Below, piece by piece: positions 17,364 through 27,039 of a stretch of 64,000 bases of DNA. Origin of the DNA: Fimbriimonadia bacterium (GTDB lineage: Bacteria; Armatimonadota; Fimbriimonadia; Fimbriimonadales; JABRVX01); assembly GCA_039961735.1 (NCBI GenBank), contig JABRVX010000006.1, positions 18,646 through 82,645 on the forward strand, given 5' to 3'. The notes below the pieces were generated by a model. The model saw nothing but the letters and a program-made list of their open reading frames with translations, did not search any database and had not been told where the DNA came from. The translations under genes and the position numbers were made by a program. The first letter of the stretch is position 1. Every line of letters begins with the position of its first letter.

Positions 17364-19544
17364 ATGAAGCAGCTACTTCAGAACTACAAGACGGGCAAGA
17401 TGGAAGTCGCCGAGGTTCCCCCACCTTCGGCCCGATCCGGCGGAGTGCTCGTCGCCAACCGCTTCTCGCTAATCAGCGCCGGCACGGAGCGACAGAAGGT
17501 GGAGACGGCGAAGAAAAGCCTCATCGGTAAGGCCCGTTCGCGCCCCGACCTGGTCAAGAAGGTGCTGCGTTCCATTCAGACCGAAGGCCTCGCCACCGCT
17601 TGGAGGAAGGTGCAGGCGCGCCTGGATCAGCCCACTCCGCTCGGCTATAGCTGCGCTGGCGTCGTGCGCGAGGTCGGGGCCGACGTGCCCGACATTCAGG
17701 TGGGTGACAGGGTGGCATGCGGTGGGGCCGAGCACGCACACCACGCCGAGTTGGTGTCGGTCCCTCTCAATCTGGTCGTTCCCGTGCCCGAGTCGGTCTC
17801 CATGGAGGAAGCGGCATACACGACAGTTGGAGCCATCGCCTTGCACGGCGTCCGGCAAGCACAGGTTCAGCTAGGCGACAACGTGATGGTCATCGGGCTC
17901 GGGCTGCTCGGCATTCTCACGGTTCAGCTCTTGAAAGGGTGCGGGTGCCACGTCATCGGTGTCGACGTCGCACCCCAGCGCGTGGAGATGGCCAAACGGT
18001 TCGGATGCGACCTGGCCGTGCTCCGTACGGAGGACCTGATCTCCGCCACCGAGGCATTCACACGGGGCTGCGGCGTAGACAGTGTGATCATCACCGCGGG
18101 CGGAGAGCAGAACAATGACCCGGTGGAGCTTGCGGGCGAGGTCGCACGGGACCGTGGACGTGTCGTGGTGGTGGGCATGGTCAAGACCGACCTGCCGCGC
18201 AGAACGTACTATGACAAAGAGTTGACCCTAACGACATCTCGCTCTTACGGCCCGGGGCGTTACGACCCACTGTACGAAGAGGCGGGGATCGACTATCCGA
18301 TCGGTTACGTCCGGTGGACCGAGCGCGAGAACATGCGCGAGTTCCTGCGGCTGGTGGCGAACGGCAAGGTGGATCTGAAGTCCATCACCACTCACACCTT
18401 CAAGTTCGACGACGCACTCTCGGCGTACGACCTTCTAACCGGTCCGGACGCTGCTTCCACCCTTGGGGTACTGCTCGAGTACGCGACACACGAGCAGTAT
18501 TCCCCAATCATCCATGCGGCGAAGATGGAACGCATGCCCGGCCCCGTGAAGCTCGGGGTCATCGGCGTGGGCAACTTCTGCACGGGCACGCTGCTGCCCC
18601 ATCTCAAGGGGATCAGCGAAGTGGAGTTCGTCGGTGTTGCGAGCGCGGGCGGTGTGTCGGCCAAGAGTGCGATGGACCGCTTCGGCTTCCGCTATGCGGC
18701 AGGAAACGCACGGGACATCCTGCAAGACAGCGACATCAACGCGGTGCTCATCGCCACAAGGCACGACAGCCATGCTCCGCTGGTGTGCGAGGCGCTGCGG
18801 GCAGGCAAGGCCGTTTTCGTCGAAAAGCCGCTCGCGCTGAACGAAAACCAACTTGCCGACGTGATCCGTACCCACCAGGAAACAGGCGGATTCCTGTTCG
18901 TCGGCCACAATCGTCGCTTCTCGCCGATGGTGAAGCGAATCGCGGAGTTCTTCCGCAACCGCAGCGGGCCAATGATGATGAATTACCGCGTGAACGCCGG
19001 GCCGCTGGAAAGCAAACACTGGATGCGCGCCACGGCCGAGGGAGGCAGTCGGGTAATTAGCGAGGGCTGCCACTTCCTAGATGTGATGATGTTCCTCGCC
19101 GGAGCGCGGCCCGTTCGCGCCTTCGGTGCCATCCCCAAGGACGGGCACGAACCCGACACGGCACACGGTGTGGTGCAGTTCGCCGACGGGAGTGTGGGCA
19201 CGCTGACCTACGTCACGATCTGTGACCCGAGCCTGCCGAAGGAACACCTGGAGGTTTTCTGCGACGGCAAGGGGGCGGTGCTGGAAGACTTCCGAGCACT
19301 GAAGCTATACGCGGATGGCAAAGCGAGCGAACATAAAGCGGCGGGCCAGGACAAGGGCCATAAGGCCGAGCTCGAGATGTTCGCGGAGCTCGTGAAGACG
19401 GGCGGCCCGATGCCAGTGAGCATCGAAGACCTCGCTGCGCTCTCGCTATCCACCTTCGCCATCCTCTCCACGGCTCCCGAGGGTGTAGCTACGACGCTGG
19501 ATGTGCAGCGCCTGCTCGCCCGCGAGCCGGTGCAGCAGGCGTAG
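17364..19544 (+). CDS. Bi-domain oxidoreductase: zinc-type alcohol dehydrogenase fused to Gfo/Idh/MocA
   Basis: A 726-residue fusion. ATG 17364 follows GAGGAG; longer in-frame extensions upstream are not supported. Residues 1-380 resemble medium-chain dehydrogenases (LISAGTERQKVE near the start, Rossmann motif GLGLLGILTVQLL). Residues 392-720 form a Gfo/Idh/MocA domain with GVIGVGNFCTG and the EKP motif in VFVEKPLALNENQL. This fusion is known from polysaccharide and glycan clusters and is presumed to act on NDP-sugars or sugar derivatives. No glycosyltransferases stand next to it here, and the substrate is unknown. Confidence 0.9.
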   Translation: MKQLLQNYKTGKMEVAEVPPPSARSGGVLVANRFSLISAGTERQKVETAKKSLIGKARSRPDLVKKVLRSIQTEGLATAWRKVQARLDQPTPLGYSCAGVVREVGADVPDIQVGDRVACGGAEHAHHAELVSVPLNLVVPVPESVSMEEAAYTTVGAIALHGVRQAQVQLGDNVMVIGLGLLGILTVQLLKGCGCHVIGVDVAPQRVEMAKRFGCDLAVLRTEDLISATEAFTRGCGVDSVIITAGGEQNNDPVELAGEVARDRGRVVVVGMVKTDLPRRTYYDKELTLTTSRSYGPGRYDPLYEEAGIDYPIGYVRWTERENMREFLRLVANGKVDLKSITTHTFKFDDALSAYDLLTGPDAASTLGVLLEYATHEQYSPIIHAAKMERMPGPVKLGVIGVGNFCTGTLLPHLKGISEVEFVGVASAGGVSAKSAMDRFGFRYAAGNARDILQDSDINAVLIATRHDSHAPLVCEALRAGKAVFVEKPLALNENQLADVIRTHQETGGFLFVGHNRRFSPMVKRIAEFFRNRSGPMMMNYRVNAGPLESKHWMRATAEGGSRVISEGCHFLDVMMFLAGARPVRAFGAIPKDGHEPDTAHGVVQFADGSVGTLTYVTICDPSLPKEHLEVFCDGKGAVLEDFRALKLYADGKASEHKAAGQDKGHKAELEMFAELVKTGGPMPVSIEDLAALSLSTFAILSTAPEGVATTLDVQRLLAREPVQQA

Positions 19545-19580
19545 GGCTGACCCCATGCCCCGATGATCCGTCCTCGGATG

Positions 19581-19603
19581 GGGCTGGGGCCCGCACCCAG
19601 CCC
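19581..19603 (+). terminator. Nested hairpins after the bi-domain oxidoreductase gene
   Basis: The inner stem GGGCTGGG / CCCAGCCC lies within a larger near-perfect inverted repeat (19566-19581 with 19636-19651). It is about 40 bases past the stop codon and upstream of rplU. The inner hairpin may terminate the oxidoreductase transcript; the outer one could belong to the ribosomal leader. Confidence 0.5.
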
Positions 19604-19769
19604 GACTGCAGCCATCGCGGGATGCCGACGCCTATCCATCCGAGGGCGGATAGATAGGCAAGGTTGCCGGCTGCAACGGGGATCTAATCACGAGTAGGCC
19701 CGCTGCATGCAGACGACCGGGCTGCTGTGCCATAATAATTGTTCGCGTCACGCGCAGAGAGGTTATTGG

Positions 19770-20084
19770 ATGTACGCGATCGTACAATCGGGCGGAAAGC
19801 AGTATCGAGCAGAGAAGGATGCCACGCTGATCTTGGACCGGATCGAGGGCGATTCCGGCTCCCGGGTCGAGCTGGACCACGTTCTGTTGGTCCGCACGGA
19901 ATCGGGCGTGAAGGTGGGAACGCCGTACGTGCTTGGCGCCAAGGTGGTGGGTACCATCGTTCGCCAGGCCCGCGGGCGTAAGGTCGTCGGCCTGAAGTAC
20001 AAGGCGAAAAAGCGCTACAAGAGACGATACGGGTTTCGACCGGAGCTCACGTTCGTCCGCGTCAACGACATCGTAGGAAGCTAG
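19770..20084 (+). CDS. rplU: 50S ribosomal protein L21
   Basis: A 104-residue ribosomal protein that binds 23S rRNA. ATG 19770 ([12 protein letters not shown]) follows AGAGAGG. The family hallmarks [11 protein letters not shown] and [15 protein letters not shown] are present, and the length is normal. It lies 13 bases before rpmA, as in most bacteria. Confidence 0.97.
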   Translation: MYAIVQSGGKQYRAEKDATLILDRIEGDSGSRVELDHVLLVRTESGVKVGTPYVLGAKVVGTIVRQARGRKVVGLKYKAKKRYKRRYGFRPELTFVRVNDIVGS

Positions 20085-20097
20085 GGGAGGTCGCGAT

Positions 20098-20358
20098 ATG
20101 GCACACAAGAAAGGCGTCGGAAGTACCCGCAACGGCAGGGACAGTAAGCCGAAGATGCTGGGAGTGAAGCGTTTCGCGGGGCAGGTCGTCCGCGCAGGCG
20201 AGATACTCGTACGCCAGCGCGGCACCCGGCTGCACCCGGGCCCGAACGTCGGCGTCGGTCGGGATTTCACGCTGTTCGCCTATTGCGACGGGCACGTGGT
20301 AATGGAAGGACCCAAGAACCGCCGGCGCATGGCGGTCATCCCCGCAGAGACCTCCTAG
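20098..20358 (+). CDS. rpmA: 50S ribosomal protein L27
   Basis: An 86-residue protein located near the peptidyl-transferase centre. It opens [16 protein letters not shown] with no Firmicutes-type N-terminal extension needing cleavage. GGGGAGG precedes the [21 protein letters not shown] is the conserved core. obgE often follows but does not here. Confidence 0.97.
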   Translation: MAHKKGVGSTRNGRDSKPKMLGVKRFAGQVVRAGEILVRQRGTRLHPGPNVGVGRDFTLFAYCDGHVVMEGPKNRRRMAVIPAETS

Positions 20359-20381
20359 CCCCCTGCTCCCAAGTCTTGCGG

Positions 20382-20408
20382 CGCCCCGAGGGTCCCTCCC
20401 TCGGGGCG
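20382..20408. terminator. Terminator hairpin after rpmA
   Basis: An 11-base-pair stem (CGCCCCGAGGG / CCCTCGGGGCG) with loop TCCCT lies 24 bases past the rpmA stop. It also lies beyond the end of the convergent PEP-CTERM gene, so it probably serves both directions. Confidence 0.75.
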
Positions 20409-20482
20409 TTCCATCTGTCGCAATCCCGTGTGGTCTCGCCGCCCCGGCGATTGGAGTGACCGGCGAGACGCCGGTACCACGG

Positions 20483-21842
20483 TCACCTCCGACGCTGCAA
20501 GGCCAGGAGGAGCAAGCCGGAGGCAACGACCGCAATCCCTCCCGGCTCCGGGACCGGGGTGGAGAGGTAGACGCGTGCGGTGCCATCGGGCATTCCGGCT
20601 ACCCAGAGGAACATGACCGTTCTCACCGATCGTCATGGCACCCGCGCCAACGTAGGGCTCCTCGCCGAACGCGCTGTCAGAAACGCAGAAGGTGTTAACG
20701 AATACCTTCTCCTTCCCCGCCGTAGACTCACCAGCGCCGTCCCACAACACGTTCCCCCACCGATCCATTCCGCCGAGAGACAATCTGGTCGGCGGACCAC
20801 CTAGCACCGGGCCAGAGATACTCTCGCGGTTCCGGTACACCGCCCTATTCGCGCCGCCTATCGACTCGGCCCCGATCCACGCTACCGTGCCATCGTCCGT
20901 CAGATAGATGTCCAGCTGGCGTATGCCATGATCACGGCCGCCAAAGACCTGTGAGGAGATGTCCTCGTAGTCCACATAGAGCACTTGGCCGCGAAACCCC
21001 GGGTAGAACGCAAGCCAGGCGAAGTGACCGCTGTTGCTGAACGCTTGTGCCAAGGCACCGACGCTGTCCAGCAGCAATCCCTTCGTCAGGTTCTGATCGT
21101 TGAGGAACACATCCATCCTACCGTCGGTGTTTGGACCCACCCCGGTCCATAGGACGTCTCCTCGGTCATTGACGTAGGCCCAGGAGTCGGCGGAGCGCGG
21201 TTTTCCTCCCAGGATCGGAGCAGAGTAGTTGGTGCTGTTCACATACAGGTCCACGCCCTCGCCCTGGCTCATCGCCCAGATCGCATCGCCTCTGCGATTG
21301 ATGCCCCTCAGCGCTGTCTGGTACTTGTACAGCGTGCCGCCGAGCATCTCAGTCCCTCGGAAGAACTGGATTTCGTCCCTTTCTCGGGAGGCAATGAGCC
21401 ACAAGGGTCTGCCCTGCTCGTCAATCCCTCTCGAACCCACAGACCCGGTCGCATCATGCACGGGAGGCGACACCTGCGGCAGGATGTCTTCGCCGTCCAC
21501 CATCATGTGAAGCAAGCCGTCAGGAGTCATCGCCGACCACGCAACTTGGCCCTGATCGTTGATGCCCCCGCTCGCCGTCCAACCCAGCGTCGGCATATCG
21601 AAGTACTTCGCGTTCAGATTGGTACCGTTCTTGAACACCTGAAACACGGGGACGCCGCCGCTCCATGGCATCGGGATTGACCCATAGAAGTATGCGTCGC
21701 CGTTCCGGTTGACCCCGTACGGCTTGGGCCAGCCCCCCGGCACCTCGTCCAATCCGGACACCAGCAGCTCATGACGCCACTGCATCTGCGCAGGTGCTAG
21801 ACACACGAGGAGCCAGGCCAACACAACTACCATAAGTTTCAT
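20483..21842 (-). CDS. Exported PEP-CTERM protein with a probable frameshift before its anchor
   Basis: ATG 21842 follows GGAGGTG and begins a signal peptide (MKLMVVVLAWLLVCLAPAQ). About 400 residues then form repeated propeller-like units (INDQGQVAWSAM, VNDRGDVLWTG, MDRWGNVLWDG). In the starting frame the protein becomes basic and low-quality after IGENGH (near 20620) and runs through the rpmA terminator to 20355. One frame over, the same DNA encodes FLWVAGMPDGTARVYLS followed by VPEPGGIAVVASGLLLLALQ and RRR, stopping at 20483. That is a textbook PEP-CTERM sorting tail. A frameshift, either real or a sequence error, is therefore likely. Confidence 0.75.
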
Positions 21843-21912
21843 CGTAACACCTCCAGGTCTTCACCGTGGGGGCGGCCACAGCGCCGAAGGCCGCCCCCGG
21901 CGAGTCAATGTG

Positions 21913-23241
21913 CTACCTCGGTCCCCACGTGGCCCGGACTCTGCCGTCGTTCGTCACCACGATGATCGCCCCGTCTGCGTCCATCGCCATGTCGTGCCGC
22001 GAAACGGTGGACGAAAGCTGGACCGGGAATGGGTGTGGCAACACCAAGGGTTGGAACGGGTTGATCGTCCAGAGCCACCCGCTCTCGGTCACGAAGTACA
22101 GGTACGTCGTACCGCCCTGATCGCTGTACGTCGGACTGGAGCTAAGTTCGTCCGCCGTCGAGGGCATCTTGCGGCAGAAGTACGCGATGGCGTCAAGTTG
22201 GTCCGCGCTGCGATCGTGCGCACGAACCACCGAGGGTCGGTTGGTTCCGGAGCCTGCGGTTCGGGTGAGCACATAGGTGATCGGTTGCGCGCAGCCGAAG
22301 TCATTGCACGGGTTGGCCACGACCATTCCGATGTCCTTGAGCACGGGCGGCATCCCGTCCAGCGCCCTGGTCACGGGATAGCCCTGGAGTCGCACTGCCC
22401 CGTCGACGCGATCGTCTCGTACTCCATAGACGCGCGCCTTGTTGGCGGTGGTCCTACCGACAAAGTACATCCGGACATCGGGTGGGGCCGTGTTGGCGAT
22501 GGTGGCCCAACCGTCGCACACTTCTCCTGGCGTCTTCTCGTCGTAAGTTCACGCGACTTCACCGCTCGCCCCTTTGTCTACTATCTTGTCCAGGGTTGAC
22601 AGGCCAGTGGCTGCGTAGACGTAGATGCGCCACCGGGACTCCTCCAGAGGCAGCGGCCCATACCCCGCGCTGGGAGTGCGAAGTAGGGGTCCAGAGGCCC
22701 ACACGTACCACACGGGCGGTTGGTTCTCCGGGCTCCCTGAGTAGGATGTCTCGAAGGCCAGGATCTGCCAGCCGCTGTTCCCCACATACACCCGGGAACC
22801 GTTGGTTGCCCCAAAGGGTGAAGGAGCGTACAGGGGAGGCGTGATCGCGCCGAGTTGCGCGGATCGCCAGATGCGCGAGCCGGTGGATGCGTGGATACAG
22901 TGGATAAGGCCACTGGTGTTGCTGACGTAGACCGCCGGCTCGTTCCCTGCCATGCCCAGCGCGGGCGTGCCGACCGGCACTCCATCGCACTGGTATGGCC
23001 AGCCGGGAGCAACTTGGGTAACCCACGATCCCTGCTGGTCTACGCTCAGGACCACGCGGTACAGGCGATTGTCGTCTGTGCCGAAGTACACGCTGTAGCC
23101 ATAGGGCGACGGGTCGTTGTAGGGGCCCACGGCCACGACATCGGGAAGGCGAGCCGCCCAGCCTACACTGGCATCCCCTCTCCAGCTTCGCAGGCCCTCC
23201 CATCCCCGCAACCGCGAAGACGAGCCTCCGCATCGCTGCAA
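21913..23241 (-). pseudogene. PQQ-like beta-propeller protein interrupted by an in-frame TGA
   Basis: Two open segments, 22549-23241 and 21913-22521, are in the same frame and separated only by TGA at 22551-22549. Protein-like sequence continues on both sides (DKGASGEVA, stop, TYDEKTPGEVCDGWATIAN). PQQ-type repeats are visible, such as AVYVSNTSGLIHCIHASTGSRIWR and RVYVGNSGWQILAFE. The 5' end is also doubtful: no good ribosome site precedes the first codon (TTG). A signal-like MRRLVFAVAGM begins at 23233 in another frame. The gene is probably decayed, or the assembly has errors. Function is unknown; it is likely exported. Confidence 0.65.
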
Positions 23242-23307
23242 GGGAAGGGATCGCGGTGCGATGGGCGAGGGGCGGAGAGGACGTACGGCCTGCGATGAGC
23301 CATCGGC

Positions 23308-23814
23308 CTACCTGCCGCGGGGTCTTCGCTTCTCTTCCAGCGGCACGCCCTTATCGTCTGTGGGGATCACCTGGCCGTCAGCTCGCAGCACGATGTGGAT
23401 TCGCTCGCCAGCGATATTGTGCAGGTTGCACTTCACGACGATTGTCTCCGGCGGCGCGCCGGCCGGCGGCGGCGTGTACGCATAAGAAACATCACGTTGA
23501 ACCGCCGAGTCGGTGGGGCACTTGAGCACCGACTTGTCCGCTAGGTAGGCCGGAACCAGGTCCTCGAGGGTCTGCGGGTACTGCCCGCCATGTTCACCGC
23601 GATACCGCTGCAGTGCCGTGCCCACGCTCTGCAAGTTCTCCGTGCAGGTAGTGATGCTGTAAGCCATCTGCATCCCTTGCTCGACCAGTGGCTTCATGAA
23701 GATCGCGAACACGATGCACGCCAGGAGGATCGCTCCACAGCCTATGCCCACGATCCAAGGCCACGGAGTTCCGCCCCGTTGCGAGCCACGCCACACCACT
23801 CTACTGCCGCTCAT
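23308..23814 (-). CDS. Pilin-like membrane-anchored protein (type II pseudopilin fold, no cleavage motif)
   Basis: A 168-residue protein. ATG 23814 follows GGGGAGG and sits three bases inside the intergenic gap after the M42 peptidase. A single membrane helix at about 20-41 (IVGIGCGAILLACIVFAIF) is followed by a pilin-like segment ENLQSVGTALQRYRGEHGGQYPQTLEDLVPAYL and VLKCPTDS. These elements are common in GspG/DUF1559 proteins. It lacks the GFTLIE prepilin peptidase site, so it is probably anchored uncleaved. Function is unknown. Confidence 0.75.
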   Translation of the reverse strand: MSGSRVVWRGSQRGGTPWPWIVGIGCGAILLACIVFAIFMKPLVEQGMQMAYSITTCTENLQSVGTALQRYRGEHGGQYPQTLEDLVPAYLADKSVLKCPTDSAVQRDVSYAYTPPPAGAPPETIVVKCNLHNIAGERIHIVLRADGQVIPTDDKGVPLEEKRRPRGR

Positions 23815-23816
23815 CG

Positions 23817-24887
23817 CTACCTCCCCGGAGTAAAGTCGGTGGATGGCTCTACGGCCAAGCAGAAGGCCGCCATCAGCTTGGCGCAGTTCTCCACGTCCTT
23901 CAGGTTCAGCACCTCGCACGGTGTGTGCATGTAACGGATGGGCACCGAGATCAGGGCGACGGCCATTCCGGCTCGGCTCACCTGCATCGCGTTCGCGTCG
24001 GTGCCGGTCCCACCGCCGGCGACTTCGATCTGGTAGGGTATGTTCGCGGCCTCCGCAGCTTTGAACAGCATGGACACGACCTTCGCGTTGTTGTTTGCCC
24101 CTCGACAGATCGCGGGCCCCTTCCCCAGCGATAGCTCGCCGACCTTCTTCTTGTCCACCGTCGGGTAGTCGGTCGCATGACCCACGTCCACGCAGAGTCC
24201 CACGTCGGCATTCGTGCCGTAGGCGCTGGTCTTCGCACCGCGGAGGCCTATCTCTTCCTGGACGGTGGCCACGGCACACACCGCGACCTTCGGTTTCCTG
24301 CGCGAGGCCGCGACGATTCGCAGCGCTTCGGCCACGATGAACGCCCCCATCTTGTTATCGAAGCCTCGAGCCGTGGCGACATCACCCTGCAGCGGAGCGA
24401 ACTCCACTTGATAGGTGATGCAGTCGCCGATGGAGACTAGCTTCTGCGCCTGTGCCTTCTTGCTTACGCCGATGTCCACCCACAGGTCACTCAGGTCCGG
24501 CGCCTTCTTGCGCTCGTCGGGTTCGATCAGGTGGATCGCCTTCCGACCTAACACGCCGGGCACCCGACCCTTCGCCGTGTGCACCCACACGCGCTGGCCT
24601 ACCGCGACCGTCGCATCGTGTCCGCCAATGCGGTCGAAGTACAGCATCCCATCGTCCGAGATGTAGCGGACGATGAATCCGATCTCGTCCATGTGTCCTG
24701 CGAGCATTACCTTTCTCGGAGCATCGGGGTTGACCCAGGCGAGGACGTTGCCCATCACGTCCGTCTCCACCGCATGGGCGAATTGCGACGTGTACTCGCG
24801 ATACAACCTCGCGGCTGGCTCTTCGAATCCGGAGGGGGACGGGGCGTTGACGATGCTCTTGAAGAACTCGAGGGACTCCGCTCGCAT
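23817..24887 (-). CDS. M42 family metallopeptidase (glutamyl aminopeptidase/endoglucanase-like)
   Basis: A 356-residue dinuclear-zinc aminopeptidase. ATG 24887 is preferred over GTG 24896 because AAAGGTG stands six bases before it. Metal and catalytic motifs are visible: VMLAGHMDEIGF, ARGFDNKMGAF, TVQEEIGLRGAKTSAY (general-base EE), GLCVDVGHATD and RYMHTPCE. Members form large tetrahedral complexes that trim peptides in the cytosol. The gene stops two bases before the pilin-like gene start, so they may be co-transcribed. The family is firm; substrate preference is not visible. Confidence 0.94.
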   Translation of the reverse strand: MRAESLEFFKSIVNAPSPSGFEEPAARLYREYTSQFAHAVETDVMGNVLAWVNPDAPRKVMLAGHMDEIGFIVRYISDDGMLYFDRIGGHDATVAVGQRVWVHTAKGRVPGVLGRKAIHLIEPDERKKAPDLSDLWVDIGVSKKAQAQKLVSIGDCITYQVEFAPLQGDVATARGFDNKMGAFIVAEALRIVAASRRKPKVAVCAVATVQEEIGLRGAKTSAYGTNADVGLCVDVGHATDYPTVDKKKVGELSLGKGPAICRGANNNAKVVSMLFKAAEAANIPYQIEVAGGGTGTDANAMQVSRAGMAVALISVPIRYMHTPCEVLNLKDVENCAKLMAAFCLAVEPSTDFTPGR

Positions 24888-25027
24888 TTGTTGCACCTTT
24901 CACAAATAAGTGTTCGAGTAGGTATACCCGATACGCGTTGCCACTATACCGGCGAGGCAAACACGGCTAGCGCCCCGTAGATTTGGCGTTTTTCGTGCCA
25001 TCCCGCGCAAATCGCCTGCCGGATGGA

Positions 25028-25056
25028 TTGACAGGAGGCAGCACCGGAGTTACACT
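25028..25056 (+). promoter_or_regulatory. Predicted sigma70 promoter of the 25137 exoprotein gene
   Basis: TTGACA (25028-25033), a 17-base spacer and TACACT (25051-25056) precede the gene by about 80 bases. The -35 is perfect. Confidence 0.65.
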
Positions 25057-25136
25057 ACCCGGTAGAAGCTTGGGTTTTGCTGGGTTATCCGGCGCTGTCG
25101 CGTGCGTCGTTGCACTAGTAGGAAGGAGTGCCCTCG

Positions 25137-26828
25137 ATGATCCTGGGTCGCTTAAGTATAGTAACTGCTGCCCTGTTGCTGCTCCTGGCTGCTCAGGCGC
25201 AGCCGTATGTCGCGGTCTTCACCAGCCCGCCCGACGGCGCTTGCGCACGATTCTTTGCTCAGATCACCTTCAGCGTGGGCGGACCACTGCCGCTTCACGT
25301 GCGCGTGCAGGACGACCTCGGGCACACGCTTTTCAGCGAGACGTACTTCGGCACACCGCCCCCGATCATCTCGATCGGCTATGACCCGCTGGCTCTGGGC
25401 GTGCCAGACGGCCCTCACGTGCTTACTCTGGATGTCTGGGGCAGCGAGGGCTCGGCACAAGATACGCTGCTGCTCAACGTGGACAACACGCCGCCAACAC
25501 CGACCATCAACTACCCGGCCGACGGGCAGTGCGTGAACGGCGTGGTGACCATCCGAGGTACCGTCCAGGACAACTTCTCCGGACCCGGTGCCTGGGAGTT
25601 GCGTATAGACGGCGTTCAGGTCGCTGCTGGCGAGGGTGCGAACGTCCAATACGATTGGAACACTGCGGGCCTGTCTGACAACTCGCTGCACACTATTCGC
25701 CTGGTGGCCTCCGACGTGTGCGGCAACTCGGCTCAGACCCCGATTGCCACGGTGCGCGTCAACAACAACGCGCCGACCCTCACCGATATCGTCCCCCAAA
25801 ATGGCGCTGTCGTCAAAGGGATCGTGACGGTCTCCGCGCTCGTGTCCGACGGGCAGACGACGGAGTGGTCGGTCATGGTGGACGGGTCCATAGTGGGGCT
25901 AAACCCACCGAGTGGCGTGGGCTCGGCAATCTCGTCGCTGTGGGATACGACCAAATACACCGATGGCGCACACTCCCTGGGCCTCACCATCACGGATGGA
26001 TGCGGCAACTCGGCTACTACCTTCGTTATGGTAGTGGTCTCTAACGGGCCAACAGGCGGTGACGGTAACTGCAGGCCGCTGAAGAACCTCATCGTCGAGA
26101 AGCCGCCGGTAGGTCTCGGGCTCACACGTGCGCGGGTCTTCCGGCCGCAGACTATCAACATTGACGGCTTTACCGTGCGCGACGTGCTCGAGGCGAACAA
26201 CGTGGAGATCACGGCGAATACCCTGGTGCAGCGAGTGTGCGTCTCGAAGGAGACGCCGCTGTACAAGTGCGGGGCGTTCGTGTACGGGCCGGGAAGCGGG
26301 CTGAATACCAACTTCAACTCGGGCTGGGTATACGCAAACTCCCAGCACCTGGACCGCTCCGTGGTGGACATCGCATTCGCTGCTCAGGGCGGGAAGCTCG
26401 GCAACCGTGCACTGCTTTTCTCGCCTCCGGGAACGACGTATCGCCTCAAGGTCACCTATGTAACTCGGCTCGAGAACGGCCGCATCTCACCTCCTGAAAC
26501 CGTGGAGCTGTGCTGGACAGTGGTAATCGAGGATCGCGACGACCTCCGCGACAACGTCGAGTACTTCTCGACCGTCGCGGCGGGCGCCACGCAAAAGCCG
26601 AAGATCGCGGACGACGTCGTCGCGGCGCTGTTCGAAGCCATCTACGAGGACGACCCGCTGGAGGCGTTGGTGCAGATCGAGATGGTCATCGCACTCTCGG
26701 CCACTGATTTCAGCACGCTTCGCGACCGACCACACGTGCTCTTCCACTCTGGCTACCTGGTCGATAGCGACGAGGAGCCTATCGGTTGCCTGCTCATCGA
26801 ACAGGCGAACGCTCTTCTCTGGCGGTAG
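25137..26828 (+). CDS. Secreted protein with tandem Ig-like domains
   Basis: A 563-residue exported protein. ATG 25137 is preferred over GTG 25128 because AGGAAGGA then has proper spacing. A signal peptide (about 1-20, ends LLAAQAQ) is followed by three Ig-like modules of 85-95 residues, marked by NTPPTPTINYPADGQCVNG, NNAPTLTDIVPQNGAVVKG and TDGCGNSATTF. The C-terminal half (about 310-560) is not recognised and contains several cysteines. No anchor or dockerin is seen. It is monocistronic, with its own promoter and terminator. Probably extracellular; function unknown. Confidence 0.8.
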   Translation: MILGRLSIVTAALLLLLAAQAQPYVAVFTSPPDGACARFFAQITFSVGGPLPLHVRVQDDLGHTLFSETYFGTPPPIISIGYDPLALGVPDGPHVLTLDVWGSEGSAQDTLLLNVDNTPPTPTINYPADGQCVNGVVTIRGTVQDNFSGPGAWELRIDGVQVAAGEGANVQYDWNTAGLSDNSLHTIRLVASDVCGNSAQTPIATVRVNNNAPTLTDIVPQNGAVVKGIVTVSALVSDGQTTEWSVMVDGSIVGLNPPSGVGSAISSLWDTTKYTDGAHSLGLTITDGCGNSATTFVMVVVSNGPTGGDGNCRPLKNLIVEKPPVGLGLTRARVFRPQTINIDGFTVRDVLEANNVEITANTLVQRVCVSKETPLYKCGAFVYGPGSGLNTNFNSGWVYANSQHLDRSVVDIAFAAQGGKLGNRALLFSPPGTTYRLKVTYVTRLENGRISPPETVELCWTVVIEDRDDLRDNVEYFSTVAAGATQKPKIADDVVAALFEAIYEDDPLEALVQIEMVIALSATDFSTLRDRPHVLFHSGYLVDSDEEPIGCLLIEQANALLWR

Positions 26829-26852
26829 CGAGCTACCGGGCTGCGGTTGGTT

Positions 26853-26877
26853 CGGGGGCGCCTTGCGGGCGCCCCCG
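26853..26877 (+). terminator. Terminator hairpin after the Ig-like exoprotein gene
   Basis: A 10-base-pair stem CGGGGGCGCC / GGCGCCCCCG with loop TTGCG lies 25 bases past the stop codon. Confidence 0.7.
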
Positions 26878-27039
26878 GTCTCTGGCTTAGCCAGCGACGA
26901 ATCGCACGATCGAGGCCGCCATTTCGTCAGAATATGAGGACAACGGCTCAGAAGCTCCAAAATTCGAAGTACGGAGCCGCTAAGGGGGCCTGACGTAGTA
27001 CGCTGGGTTCGACGTCCACACTGAAGAGGGACGAACATC

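Noticed and set aside
22549..22551. TGA as a selenocysteine or recoded codon
   Set aside because: No redox motif or visible SECIS-like hairpin follows, and TGA ends other genes here in the normal way (for example aroA and tyrA). Mutation or sequence error is more likely.
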